Counted from the stretch's first letter, positions 1 through 5,236 are shown. The stretch is 5,368 nucleotides of DNA from an uncultured Ruminococcus sp. (GCA_902773065.1 CACYDD010000128.1:1-5368), one strand, 5' to 3'. A program made the numbers and translations. The notes: generated by a model from the letters alone, not told the origin.

Positions 1-597
1 CAGGATGACAAATCAGTTGTTTCACAAAGTAATACGGAAACTAAGTCGGACAGCGGTACGTCAGACGGTACAAAAACATTGGTCGTCTATTTCTCCAGAA
101 CCGGTGAGCAATACGGTGTCGGGAATATCGACAAGGGCAATACTGCGATAGTTGCTGAAATGATCGCAGAAAAAACAGGTGCGGACAGCTTTGAGATACT
201 CCCGAAAGAGGATTATTACCCATATACCTACGATGAATTGACAGATGTCGCAAAGCATGAACAAAGTGACAATGTGCGACCTGAAATCAAGGGAACGATA
301 CCTGATCTGTCGAAATATGATACGGTATTTATTGGTGCGCCTGTATGGTGGGGCGACTGGCCGATGATAATGTACACATTCTTTGAAGGAAACAAGGATG
401 CACTTGCAGGGAAAACGCTTATTCCGTTTTCAACTCATGCCGGCAGCGGTCTGTCGGGGTTTGACAGCAAGCTGTCAGGTGCTTGTCCGGACAGCAAGGT
501 AGGAACCGGACTTGCCATAGCCGGAACAGATGCACAGAACGATCAGGACAGCGTAAGAGAAAGTGTAAACAGTTGGCTGTCACAGCACGGATACTGA
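1..597 (+). CDS. Flavodoxin-domain protein, probably a surface lipoprotein (5' end outside window)
   Basis: The reading frame is open from base 1 with no stop, so the true start lies upstream; 198 residues are visible. Residues 1 to about 24 form a polar Ser/Thr/Asp/Lys-rich stretch with no predicted fold, which looks like the linker between a lipobox cysteine and an extracellular domain. The lipoprotein reading is inference because the signal peptide is not in the window. From residue 25 the flavodoxin fold begins: beta strand TLVVYF, then SRTGE (32-36), an insertion of about 10 residues, and KGNT (45-48), which together would hold the FMN phosphate. Further on are APVWWGDWPM, an aromatic FMN loop, and STHAGSGLSG, both typical of the PF12682 (Flavodoxin_4) group. 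The protein would carry electrons through FMN. A TTG at 79-81 could be read as a start but falls inside the continuous frame. The next gene begins 21 nt downstream. Confidence 0.85.
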   Translation, partial: QDDKSVVSQSNTETKSDSGTSDGTKTLVVYFSRTGEQYGVGNIDKGNTAIVAEMIAEKTGADSFEILPKEDYYPYTYDELTDVAKHEQSDNVRPEIKGTIPDLSKYDTVFIGAPVWWGDWPMIMYTFFEGNKDALAGKTLIPFSTHAGSGLSGFDSKLSGACPDSKVGTGLAIAGTDAQNDQDSVRESVNSWLSQHGY

Positions 598-618
598 AAC
601 GAAAGCGGTGAGAGTGAT

Positions 619-987
619 ATGGATGATAAAGTGATGATAATTTCCGCATATAAGCAGATGTATGACGGTATGATAAACAAAAATGAAAGTATTCTCAGTG
701 AGGTGCTTGATGATTCCTTTGTGCTTGTTCATATGACGGGTATGCACCAGTCAAAAAAGGAATTTATCGAAGCCGTAAAGAACGGAACGCTTAATTATTA
801 CAGTGTTGAACACGAAAACCTGCCTGTAGAGATCAATGATGACACAGCGGTACTTACCGGAAAATCCTATGTTACAGCCGCAGTATTTGGCGGCAGACGC
901 AATAACTGGCATTTACAGCAGAAATGCAGTCTGAAAAAAACAGACGGAAAGTGGAAAATTACGAGAAGCGTGGCATCAACCTATTGA
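619..987 (+). CDS. NTF2/SnoaL-like small protein
   Basis: This encodes 122 residues with the features of the nuclear transport factor 2-like (SnoaL / DUF4440) superfamily, small cone-shaped alpha+beta domains that bind or isomerise small molecules. Visible signs are two N-terminal helices (residues 3-30), the segment DSFVLVHMTGMHQSKKEFI (32-50) matching the family pattern of hydrophobic strand, H-M-T-G, then Q-x-K-x-E, and a C-terminal strand series ending in W-K-I-T-R-S. There is no signal peptide or membrane segment, so it should be cytoplasmic. The ATG at 619 is preceded by a modest purine-rich site (GGTGAG, 608-613), the weakest ribosome binding site in the operon. The stop codon at 985-987 overlaps the binding site of the following flavodoxin. 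The substrate is unknown. Proteins of this type are often found beside flavodoxins and cupins in anaerobes; a binding or catalytic role on the same substrate is inference. Confidence 0.75.
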   Translation: MDDKVMIISAYKQMYDGMINKNESILSEVLDDSFVLVHMTGMHQSKKEFIEAVKNGTLNYYSVEHENLPVEINDDTAVLTGKSYVTAAVFGGRRNNWHLQQKCSLKKTDGKWKITRSVASTY

Positions 988-999
988 GGAGGGATAGAA

Positions 1000-1521
1000 G
1001 TGGCAAAGAATCTTATCATCTTTTATTCAAGAACAGGCGAAAACTATGTCAGAGGCAAGGTCAAAAATCTTGCAAAAGGCAATACAGAGATCGTTGCAGA
1101 GTACATTCAGAAGGCGGTCGGCGGAGATCTGTTCAGGATTGAAACTGTCAGAACCTATCCGGCAGATTACTATGAGTGTATAAAAGAAGCGAAAACGGAG
1201 CTTCGTGCAAAGGCAAGACCGGAGCTTAAATGTTATCTTACCGGTATTTCAGAATATGATAATATCATTGTCGCCGGTCCCTGCTGGTGGGGTACATATC
1301 CTATGGGTGTTCTGACACAGCTTGAAAAGCTAAATTTCACCGGAAAGAAGGTATTCCCTGTGATGACGCACGAGGGCAGCGGTCTTGCAGGTTCAAAATC
1401 GGCTCTCAGAAAATACTGCAAGGGAGCAAAGGTAGGAAAAGGACTTGCTGTTCGCGGAGCGGATGCAGAAAAGTCCGAAGACAAGATCAAAAAATGGGCA
1501 GATAAAGAACTCGGTATTTAA
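1000..1521 (+). CDS. Flavodoxin (tandem copy A)
   Basis: A complete 173-residue cytosolic flavodoxin, the usual length for a single-domain member. The start is GTG at 1000, chosen because GAGGAGGG at 986-993 sits correctly upstream and because the resulting N terminus, MAKNLIIFYS, matches the neighbouring copy exactly in position. Strand 1 is followed by SRTGENY (residues 10-16), an 11-residue insertion and KGNTE (26-30), the split phosphate-binding loop of the PF12682 group. VAGPCWWGTYPM (91-102) and PVMTHEGSG (120-128) supply the aromatic and distal FMN contacts. The protein should bind FMN and carry one or two electrons at low potential. It lies 12 nt after the NTF2-like gene and 13 nt before a paralogue about 74% identical to it. 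Its redox partner is not evident, since no ferredoxin or flavodoxin reductase is visible. Confidence 0.93.
   Translation: MAKNLIIFYSRTGENYVRGKVKNLAKGNTEIVAEYIQKAVGGDLFRIETVRTYPADYYECIKEAKTELRAKARPELKCYLTGISEYDNIIVAGPCWWGTYPMGVLTQLEKLNFTGKKVFPVMTHEGSGLAGSKSALRKYCKGAKVGKGLAVRGADAEKSEDKIKKWADKELGI
1078..1133 (+). repeat. Direct repeat unit 1 (flavodoxin paralogue core)
   Basis: These 56 bases encode residues 27 to 45 of flavodoxin copy A (the NT of the FMN loop and the helix that follows). They match 1613-1668 in copy B with 4 mismatches, including a perfect 20-base run at the start, at a constant offset of 535 bases. This is the best-conserved DNA stretch I found between the tandem genes and a natural substrate for unequal recombination. 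Confidence 0.8.
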
Positions 1522-1526
1522 GGAGG
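1520..1526 (+). promoter_or_regulatory. Ribosome binding site fixing the start of flavodoxin copy B
   Basis: AAGGAGG overlaps the last two bases of the copy A stop codon (1519-1521) and lies 8 nt before the ATG at 1535. It rules out the longer TTG-initiated reading from 1445 and suggests translational coupling between the two flavodoxins. Confidence 0.85.
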
Positions 1527-1534
1527 AAAATATA

Positions 1535-2053
1535 ATGGCAAAAAATCTTATTATTTATTATTCAAGAAAAGGCGAGAACTACTGGAACGGAAGTGTAAGA
1601 AATATCTCAAAGGGCAATACAGAGATCGTTGCGGAGTTCATTCAGAAGGCAGTCGGTGGAGATCTGTTTGAGGTAGAAACTGTAAAAGAGTACGCAGCGG
1701 ATTATTATGAGTGCATCGAGGATGCAAAAGCAGAGCTTCGCAGCAATGCAAGACCTGAACTGAAAAAGTATCTTACAGATATTTCACAGTATGATAACAT
1801 CGTTGTAGCAGGACCGTGCTGGTGGGGAACCTATCCGATGGCAGTATTCACTCTGCTTGACAGACTTGACTTTACGGGAAAAAATGTATTCCCTGTGATG
1901 ACACATGAGGGCAGCGGTCAAGCGGGATCAGCGGCTGCACTGAAAAAGCACTGCAAGGGTGCGACAGTCGGCAGCGGACTTGCCGTTCACGGAGCAGATG
2001 CAGCAAAATCGGAAAGAACAGTTGCAGACTGGGCAAAGAAAGAGTTAGGTTAA
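1535..2053 (+). CDS. Flavodoxin (tandem copy B)
   Basis: A complete 172-residue flavodoxin, collinear and gap-free with copy A (127 of 172 residues identical by my hand count). The frame stays open upstream to a TTG at 1445, but that extension runs inside copy A; the ATG at 1535 has AAGGAGG at 1520-1526 with 8 nt spacing and gives the MAKNLII terminus shared with copy A. FMN-binding elements are SRKGENY (10-16), KGNTE (26-30), VAGPCWWGTYPM (91-102) and PVMTHEGSG (120-128). Copy A has Thr at residue 12 in the phosphate loop where this copy has Lys; the fourth, truncated copy also has Lys. Substitutions concentrate in the insertion after SRxGENY and at the C terminus, while the FMN core is conserved, so the two copies may differ in partner or potential rather than in fold. 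That last point is inference. Confidence 0.93.
   Translation: MAKNLIIYYSRKGENYWNGSVRNISKGNTEIVAEFIQKAVGGDLFEVETVKEYAADYYECIEDAKAELRSNARPELKKYLTDISQYDNIVVAGPCWWGTYPMAVFTLLDRLDFTGKNVFPVMTHEGSGQAGSAAALKKHCKGATVGSGLAVHGADAAKSERTVADWAKKELG
1613..1668 (+). repeat. Direct repeat unit 2 (flavodoxin paralogue core)
   Basis: Partner of the unit at 1078-1133, in the same orientation and in the same codon register, within flavodoxin copy B. The four differences are a mixture of silent and conservative changes (for example Tyr to Phe), so protein selection alone could explain much of the similarity. Confidence 0.8.
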
Positions 2054-2066
2054 AGGAGACTAATAA

Positions 2067-2897
2067 ATGGACTATATTACATTAAATGATGGTAATAAAA
2101 TACCGGCGATCGGATTCGGCGTTTTTCTGATACCCAATGACGGTCCTACTTACGATGCGGTGCTTGAAGCACTGAAAGCAGGATACCGACATATTGATAC
2201 GGCTGCTGCATATTTCAACGAAGAGGATGTCGGAAAGGCTGTTCGCGACAGCGGTATCCCAAGAGAAGAGATCTTCGTAACAAGCAAGCTCTGGCTTCAG
2301 GATCACGGCTATGAAGCAGCAAAAAAGGGTATAGCAAGATCACTTCGCAAGCTGGGTCTTGATTATATTGATCTGTATCTTGTTCATCAGCCCTATGGTG
2401 ATGTAGCCGGAGCGTGGAGGGCTATGGAAGAGGCAAAGGCAGAAGGAAAAATCAGGTCTATCGGTGTCAGCAATATGTCGCCGGCACTGTGGAATAAGTT
2501 TGTCCCTGCGTTCACAACAAAGCCGGCAGTCAATCAGGTGGAATTCAATCCTCTGTTTCAGCAGAAGGAAATACGCAGCCTGATGGCGCAGACAGATACA
2601 AAGCTTGAAGCCTGGTATCCGCTCGGACATGGCAATGCCGATCTGCTTTCCGCACCGGTTATAACCGGACTTGCCGGAAAGTACGGCAAAAATCCCGGAC
2701 AGATCATTCTTCGTTTTGAAGTGCAGGAGGGTGTGATCACACTTCCGAAGTCAACAAATCCGGATATATTTGATTTCACTCTGACAGAGGATGAAATGAA
2801 CGAAATACGCAGCCTTGACACAGGAAAGGGAAGCCATGATCCGGATGCTCCCGGTGTTGAAGAAATGCTGAGAAACGCTTTTGTTATCACAGATTAA
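2067..2897 (+). CDS. Aldo/keto reductase, DkgA-like, with an apparent gap in the cofactor segment
   Basis: A 276-residue (beta/alpha)8 NADPH-dependent aldo/keto reductase that should reduce aldehydes or ketones to alcohols in the cytosol. The catalytic tetrad is complete: D44 and Y49 (HIDTAAAY), K74 (TSKLW) and H107 (YLVHQP). Nicotinamide contacts are visible in GVSN (133-136) and NQVEFNP (156-162), and WYPLGHG (183-189) follows. The C-terminal signature begins as PKSTNP (227-232) but runs straight into DIFDF (233-237). Relatives such as E. coli DkgA have about seven more residues here, with the R-I-x-E-N element that grips the adenosine phosphate of NADPH. The start at 2067 has AAAGGAG at 2052-2058, overlapping the flavodoxin B stop. 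Placement among flavodoxins suggests a shared role in carbonyl reduction. The physiological substrate cannot be told from sequence, and activity may be altered by the gap. Confidence 0.93.
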   Translation: MDYITLNDGNKIPAIGFGVFLIPNDGPTYDAVLEALKAGYRHIDTAAAYFNEEDVGKAVRDSGIPREEIFVTSKLWLQDHGYEAAKKGIARSLRKLGLDYIDLYLVHQPYGDVAGAWRAMEEAKAEGKIRSIGVSNMSPALWNKFVPAFTTKPAVNQVEFNPLFQQKEIRSLMAQTDTKLEAWYPLGHGNADLLSAPVITGLAGKYGKNPGQIILRFEVQEGVITLPKSTNPDIFDFTLTEDEMNEIRSLDTGKGSHDPDAPGVEEMLRNAFVITD

Positions 2898-2909
2898 GGG
2901 GAGGATATC

Positions 2910-3080
2910 ATGGCAGTACTGACAGTTTATTTCTCAATGAAGGGCGAAACGATCGCCCCGGGAATGAAAATCGTTAATCTGAAAAAGGGGAACACTGCTC
3001 TTGCTGCTGAAGCAATACAGAGTGCAGTCGGCGGAGATATTTTTGAGATAGAAACCGTAAAGACCTATAGGGGTGAATAA
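2910..3080 (+). pseudogene. Truncated fourth flavodoxin (N-terminal third only)
   Basis: An ATG at 2910, preceded by AAGGGGAGG (2896-2904) and 12 nt after the aldo/keto reductase stop, opens a 56-codon frame. It reads MAVLTVYFSMKGETIAP, then KKGNTALAAEAIQSAVGG, then DIFEIETVKTY, and stops after YRGE. Every segment aligns with residues 1 to about 53 of flavodoxin copies A and B, including strand 1, the split FMN phosphate loop (SMKGE, KGNT) and the GGDxFExETV strand. After KTY the homology ends abruptly: the expected A-D-Y-Y-E-C segment and the remaining 115 or so residues, with the WWG and HEGSG FMN loops, are absent in all three forward frames. It is therefore a deletion remnant and not a simple frameshift. 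It keeps a strong ribosome binding site and may still be translated, but the product could not form a complete flavodoxin fold. Confidence 0.85.
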
Positions 3081-3082
3081 AC

Positions 3083-3116
3083 AAATGAACAAAGATCCAC
3101 CATCTTTCTTTCATTT
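3083..3116. terminator. Candidate bidirectional terminator between convergent operons
   Basis: An imperfect inverted repeat: AAATGAA (3083-3089) pairs with TTCATTT (3110-3116), and AAAGAT (3091-3096) pairs with ATCTTT (3102-3107), separated by a small internal loop (C against CT), with a 5-base loop CCACC. On the minus strand the 3' arm continues into GTTTATT, so it suits the cupin operon best; on the plus strand the 3' arm is itself U-rich. The stem is AT-rich and thus weak for an intrinsic terminator. A second small hairpin, GCTGTA (3134-3139) with TACAGC (3148-3153) followed by TTTT, could help end the plus-strand transcript. The rest of 3081-3146 shows nothing else I can name. Confidence 0.4.
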
Positions 3117-3146
3117 AAAACCGTTAAAGAGCTGCTGTATGAATGC

Positions 3147-3587
3147 TTACAGCTTTTGATATTCTTCATCGGGAACAGGCTCACACCATTCTGTAGAGCA
3201 GTTTTCTCCCGGTACTTCTATAGCGATATGAGAGAACCATGAATCCTTTTTTGCACCGTGCCAGTGCTTTACATTTGCGGGGATAACGATAACTGCACCG
3301 GATCTCAGATTCACTGCTTCCTTGCCTTCCTCCTGATACCAGCCTCTTCCGGCGGTGCAGATAAGTATCTGTCCTCCGTTTTTATCGGCGTGATGGATAT
3401 GCCAGTTATTACGGCAGCCGGGTTCAAATGTAACATTAAAGAGCGGAAACTCACCTTTACGAATATCCGTCAGCGGATTCAGATAGGAATTTCCGATAAA
3501 AAACGGTGCGAATACCGTGTTAGTATTTCCCTTCCCGAAAATATTTTTCTTTTCAAATTGTATCTTTTCAATTTGTTGTTTGTTCAT
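3147..3587 (-). CDS. Small cupin, similar to cupin-type hydroxynitrile lyases
   Basis: A 146-residue single-domain cupin. The ATG ending at 3587 is chosen over a TTG at 3605 because AAGGAGGG precedes it and the TTG would overlap that site. The core is NVTFEPGCRNNWHIH (51-65), GGQILICTAGRGW (71-83) and VIPANVKHWHGA (101-112), ending in FSHIAIEVP (118-126). This pattern matches the manganese-binding cupin mandelonitrile-lyase-like group (e.g. the Granulicella enzyme). Predicted metal ligands are H63, H65, Q73 and H108; H110 and H120 line the pocket, and spacings from the second His to the later His residues agree once a 4-residue insertion between H65 and Q73 is allowed for. Cyanohydrin chemistry is unlikely to be the native role in a clostridium, and the true substrate is unknown. 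It lies 14 nt after the CMD-family gene and ends the operon. Confidence 0.85.
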   Translation of the reverse strand: MNKQQIEKIQFEKKNIFGKGNTNTVFAPFFIGNSYLNPLTDIRKGEFPLFNVTFEPGCRNNWHIHHADKNGGQILICTAGRGWYQEEGKEAVNLRSGAVIVIPANVKHWHGAKKDSWFSHIAIEVPGENCSTEWCEPVPDEEYQKL

Positions 3588-3594
3588 AGTTGTT

Positions 3595-3602
3595 CCCTCC
3601 TT
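3595..3602 (-). promoter_or_regulatory. Ribosome binding site fixing the cupin start
   Basis: On the minus strand AAGGAGGG reaches into the TGA stop of the upstream CMD-family gene (3604-3602) and lies 7 nt before the ATG at 3587. It makes the upstream TTG (3605) an unlikely start and points to coupling with the preceding gene. Confidence 0.8.
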
Positions 3603-4360
3603 CAATTACCAGCCGCCTTGTTGACACACGCAAGTGCATTCAGACTTCTCGGATAACCGATATAAGGCAGGCACTGACTTATCACTCTGATAAGAAATGC
3701 CTTGTCATTTCCGATCTTCATATTTGCCGCAGCATGAGCCGTGAGCTGTGGTTCGCAGCCGCCCTGTGCTGAAAGAAAGCAAAATGTTATCATCTCACGC
3801 TGGGAGTATGAAAGTCCGGTTCTTGTGTAGTAGTCTCCGAAGCAGTTGTCGGCAAGCCAGTAATTGATGTGTCTTGATTCCTCCGGTCCGGATCGCCAGA
3901 AATCCTTCATCCCCTCGCCGAAGATATCCACCTGTGCCTGAGTTCCCATTTCACGTCGGTTTTCAGTTGTGGTCATTGCCTGACCTTCAAGAGGAAGTGA
4001 GATACCCTTTTCCTCAAGAATAGAGTTGACTGCTTTCAGAAAAGGCATCACCCTGCCGATACCGAGATAAGCCACCGCCTGATAGGTGATCTCCTTAATC
4101 TCTATCGGTGTCATACCGAAATTCATTGCCGCCGGAACCTTTGCCCTGAATTCATCAATGCCCTGACAGCCTATAAGAGTCGCAAGGATAGCTATGAATC
4201 TTGTCTTATCGTCCAGTCCCTGACCCTCCTGATTGATGACCTCGTCGAATGCAAAATTATCAAAACGCTCGATAAACTCCGGGTCTGTACGAAGAAAGTC
4301 AGATACATAGCCGGGGAACATCTTTTCGTGATAGGCTCTTGAAAACTCTGTGATTGCCAT
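3602..4360 (-). CDS. Carboxymuconolactone decarboxylase-family protein with two CMD domains
   Basis: 252 residues with two copies of the all-helical CMD/AhpD-like domain. Domain 1 (about 40-118) carries TRFIAILATLIGCQGIDEF (53-71) followed by AAMNFGMTPIEIKE (77-90) and AYLGIGR, the standard CMD helix pair. Domain 2 (about 140-248) carries REMITFCFLSAQGGCEPQL (188-206), AHAAANMKIGNDK (208-220) and LPYIGYPRSLNAL (231-243). Domain 2 keeps E189, C202 and H209, which fall near the AhpD catalytic Glu, first Cys and His, but Q205 replaces the second Cys of C-x-x-C. Domain 1 has C65 and a Lys (K74) where His is usual. A classic peroxidase disulfide is thus not present. No aromatic degradation genes are nearby, so a literal decarboxylase role is doubtful; thiol-based redox or lactone chemistry is possible. 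GGAGGG (4367-4372) precedes the ATG; the gene begins 2 nt after the SDR stop. Confidence 0.9.
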   Translation of the reverse strand: MAITEFSRAYHEKMFPGYVSDFLRTDPEFIERFDNFAFDEVINQEGQGLDDKTRFIAILATLIGCQGIDEFRAKVPAAMNFGMTPIEIKEITYQAVAYLGIGRVMPFLKAVNSILEEKGISLPLEGQAMTTTENRREMGTQAQVDIFGEGMKDFWRSGPEESRHINYWLADNCFGDYYTRTGLSYSQREMITFCFLSAQGGCEPQLTAHAAANMKIGNDKAFLIRVISQCLPYIGYPRSLNALACVNKAAGN

Positions 4361-4362
4361 AT

Positions 4363-5193
4363 TTATCCCTCCGCAACATTCGTAGAAGCCGCAAGCTCTG
4401 TCTGTGTCCTGTAATCTGCCACTCTTTCTTCAAGCCTTTTAATAGTTGCGGCAAGTGCCTGTGAGCCATACACCTGACGAAGGGGCGCAGGTTCGATATC
4501 AACGCTTTCTATCATACGGGCAGCCATCTTTGCCGGATCTCCGGGTGCCAGTCCCTTTGTCGGGTCAAGCATATTGAGGAAGCCATGCACATGATCGTAT
4601 TCCGGCATAAGCTTTGCAACATGGGCACTTCCATATCTGAACTCCGTTCTTGCTCCGCCCGGCTCGACTATGGTAATGCCGATATTGTTCCTTGCGACCT
4701 CCTGTGCAACGGATTCGCAGAAGCCTTCAATTCCGAATTTTGTAGCGTGGTACATGGAATTAGCCGCAAAAGCTACCTGTCCGCCGTAGGATGAAAGCTG
4801 GATGATCCTGCCGCCTCCCTGTTTTCTCAGGAAGGGAAGGCTGTCATGGATTATCATAATAGGAGCTGTCAGATTCGTGTCCATGATCTTCCGGATGTTC
4901 TCATAGTCCAGCTCCTCAGCCGCACCAAAAAGTCCGTAGCCGGCATTGTTGACGATAACATCTATTCTGCCGTGTTTTTCAAACATCTCAGGGATAAAGC
5001 TGTGTATCCTTGTCAGATCAGTTACATCAAGTATCTGACAATCGAAGGTGTCCGGGTACTTGGTGATAAGCACCTCGACCTTTTTCGTGTTTCTGACCGT
5101 ACCTATAACGGTATCGCCTTTCTCAAGAAGCTGCTTTGTCATCTCATTGCCAAATCCACTGCTCACTCCTGTAATAAGCCAAGTTCTGCTCAT
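4363..5193 (-). CDS. Short-chain dehydrogenase/reductase (classical SDR)
   Basis: A 276-residue Rossmann-fold oxidoreductase. The ATG at 5193 is chosen because AGGAGGT lies 7 nt upstream and WLITG then falls next to the N terminus, as usual; the frame extends to a TTG at 5283 but that would run through the promoter. The cofactor motif is TGVSSGFG (8-15), with R34 after strand 2 (TVRN), suggesting NADPH preference. D56 (LDVTD) contacts adenine and NNAGYG (82-87) is the structural motif. The catalytic set is N107, S135, Y148 and K152 (YHATK), followed by VEPGGARTEF. All expected residues are present, so it is probably active on a carbonyl or alcohol substrate that the sequence does not reveal. 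It is the first gene of the minus-strand operon, downstream of its own promoter, and pairs functionally with the aldo/keto reductase on the other strand. Confidence 0.93.
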   Translation of the reverse strand: MSRTWLITGVSSGFGNEMTKQLLEKGDTVIGTVRNTKKVEVLITKYPDTFDCQILDVTDLTRIHSFIPEMFEKHGRIDVIVNNAGYGLFGAAEELDYENIRKIMDTNLTAPIMIIHDSLPFLRKQGGGRIIQLSSYGGQVAFAANSMYHATKFGIEGFCESVAQEVARNNIGITIVEPGGARTEFRYGSAHVAKLMPEYDHVHGFLNMLDPTKGLAPGDPAKMAARMIESVDIEPAPLRQVYGSQALAATIKRLEERVADYRTQTELAASTNVAEG

Positions 5194-5200
5194 AATAAAA

Positions 5201-5207
5201 ACCTCCT
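5201..5207 (-). promoter_or_regulatory. Ribosome binding site fixing the SDR start
   Basis: AGGAGGT on the minus strand, 7 nt before the ATG at 5193. It excludes the longer TTG-initiated reading from 5283, whose first 30 codons would be untranslated leader. Confidence 0.85.
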
Positions 5208-5220
5208 GTTTCGATTGAAT

Positions 5221-5236
5221 GGTTTTAGATAAAACC
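5221..5236. promoter_or_regulatory. Perfect palindrome in the SDR leader, candidate operator
   Basis: GGTTTTAGATAAAACC consists of two perfect 7-base arms around a GA centre. It lies between the predicted start of transcription of the minus-strand operon (about 5252) and the SDR ribosome binding site, and also in the region shared with the divergent gene at the right edge. The size suits a dimeric repressor site. It could instead form a small hairpin (GGTTTT / AAAACC with AGAT loop) in the leader RNA, though without a U-tract on the SDR transcript. Confidence 0.45.

Noticed and set aside
79..81. TTG as the real start of the first flavodoxin
   Set aside because: The frame is open to base 1 with a lipoprotein-like linker, there is no ribosome binding site before 79, and starting there would remove the first residues of strand 1.
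924..1142. 72-codon plus-strand frame overlapping the NTF2-like gene and flavodoxin A
   Set aside because: It is an out-of-frame, Arg/Lys-rich reading of two well-supported genes with no motif of its own.
1445..1534. Upstream extension of flavodoxin copy B to a TTG start
   Set aside because: It lies entirely inside copy A, has no ribosome binding site, and the ATG at 1535 has a strong one and gives the N terminus shared with copy A.
3069..3146. Frameshift as the cause of the short fourth flavodoxin
   Set aside because: I looked for the expected DYYEC, ARPEL, WWG and HEGSG segments in all forward frames after 3068 and found none before the cupin gene.
3258..3656. 132-codon plus-strand frame across the cupin gene
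   Set aside because: It is antisense to the cupin and the end of the CMD gene, both of which have clear family motifs; its own translation shows none.
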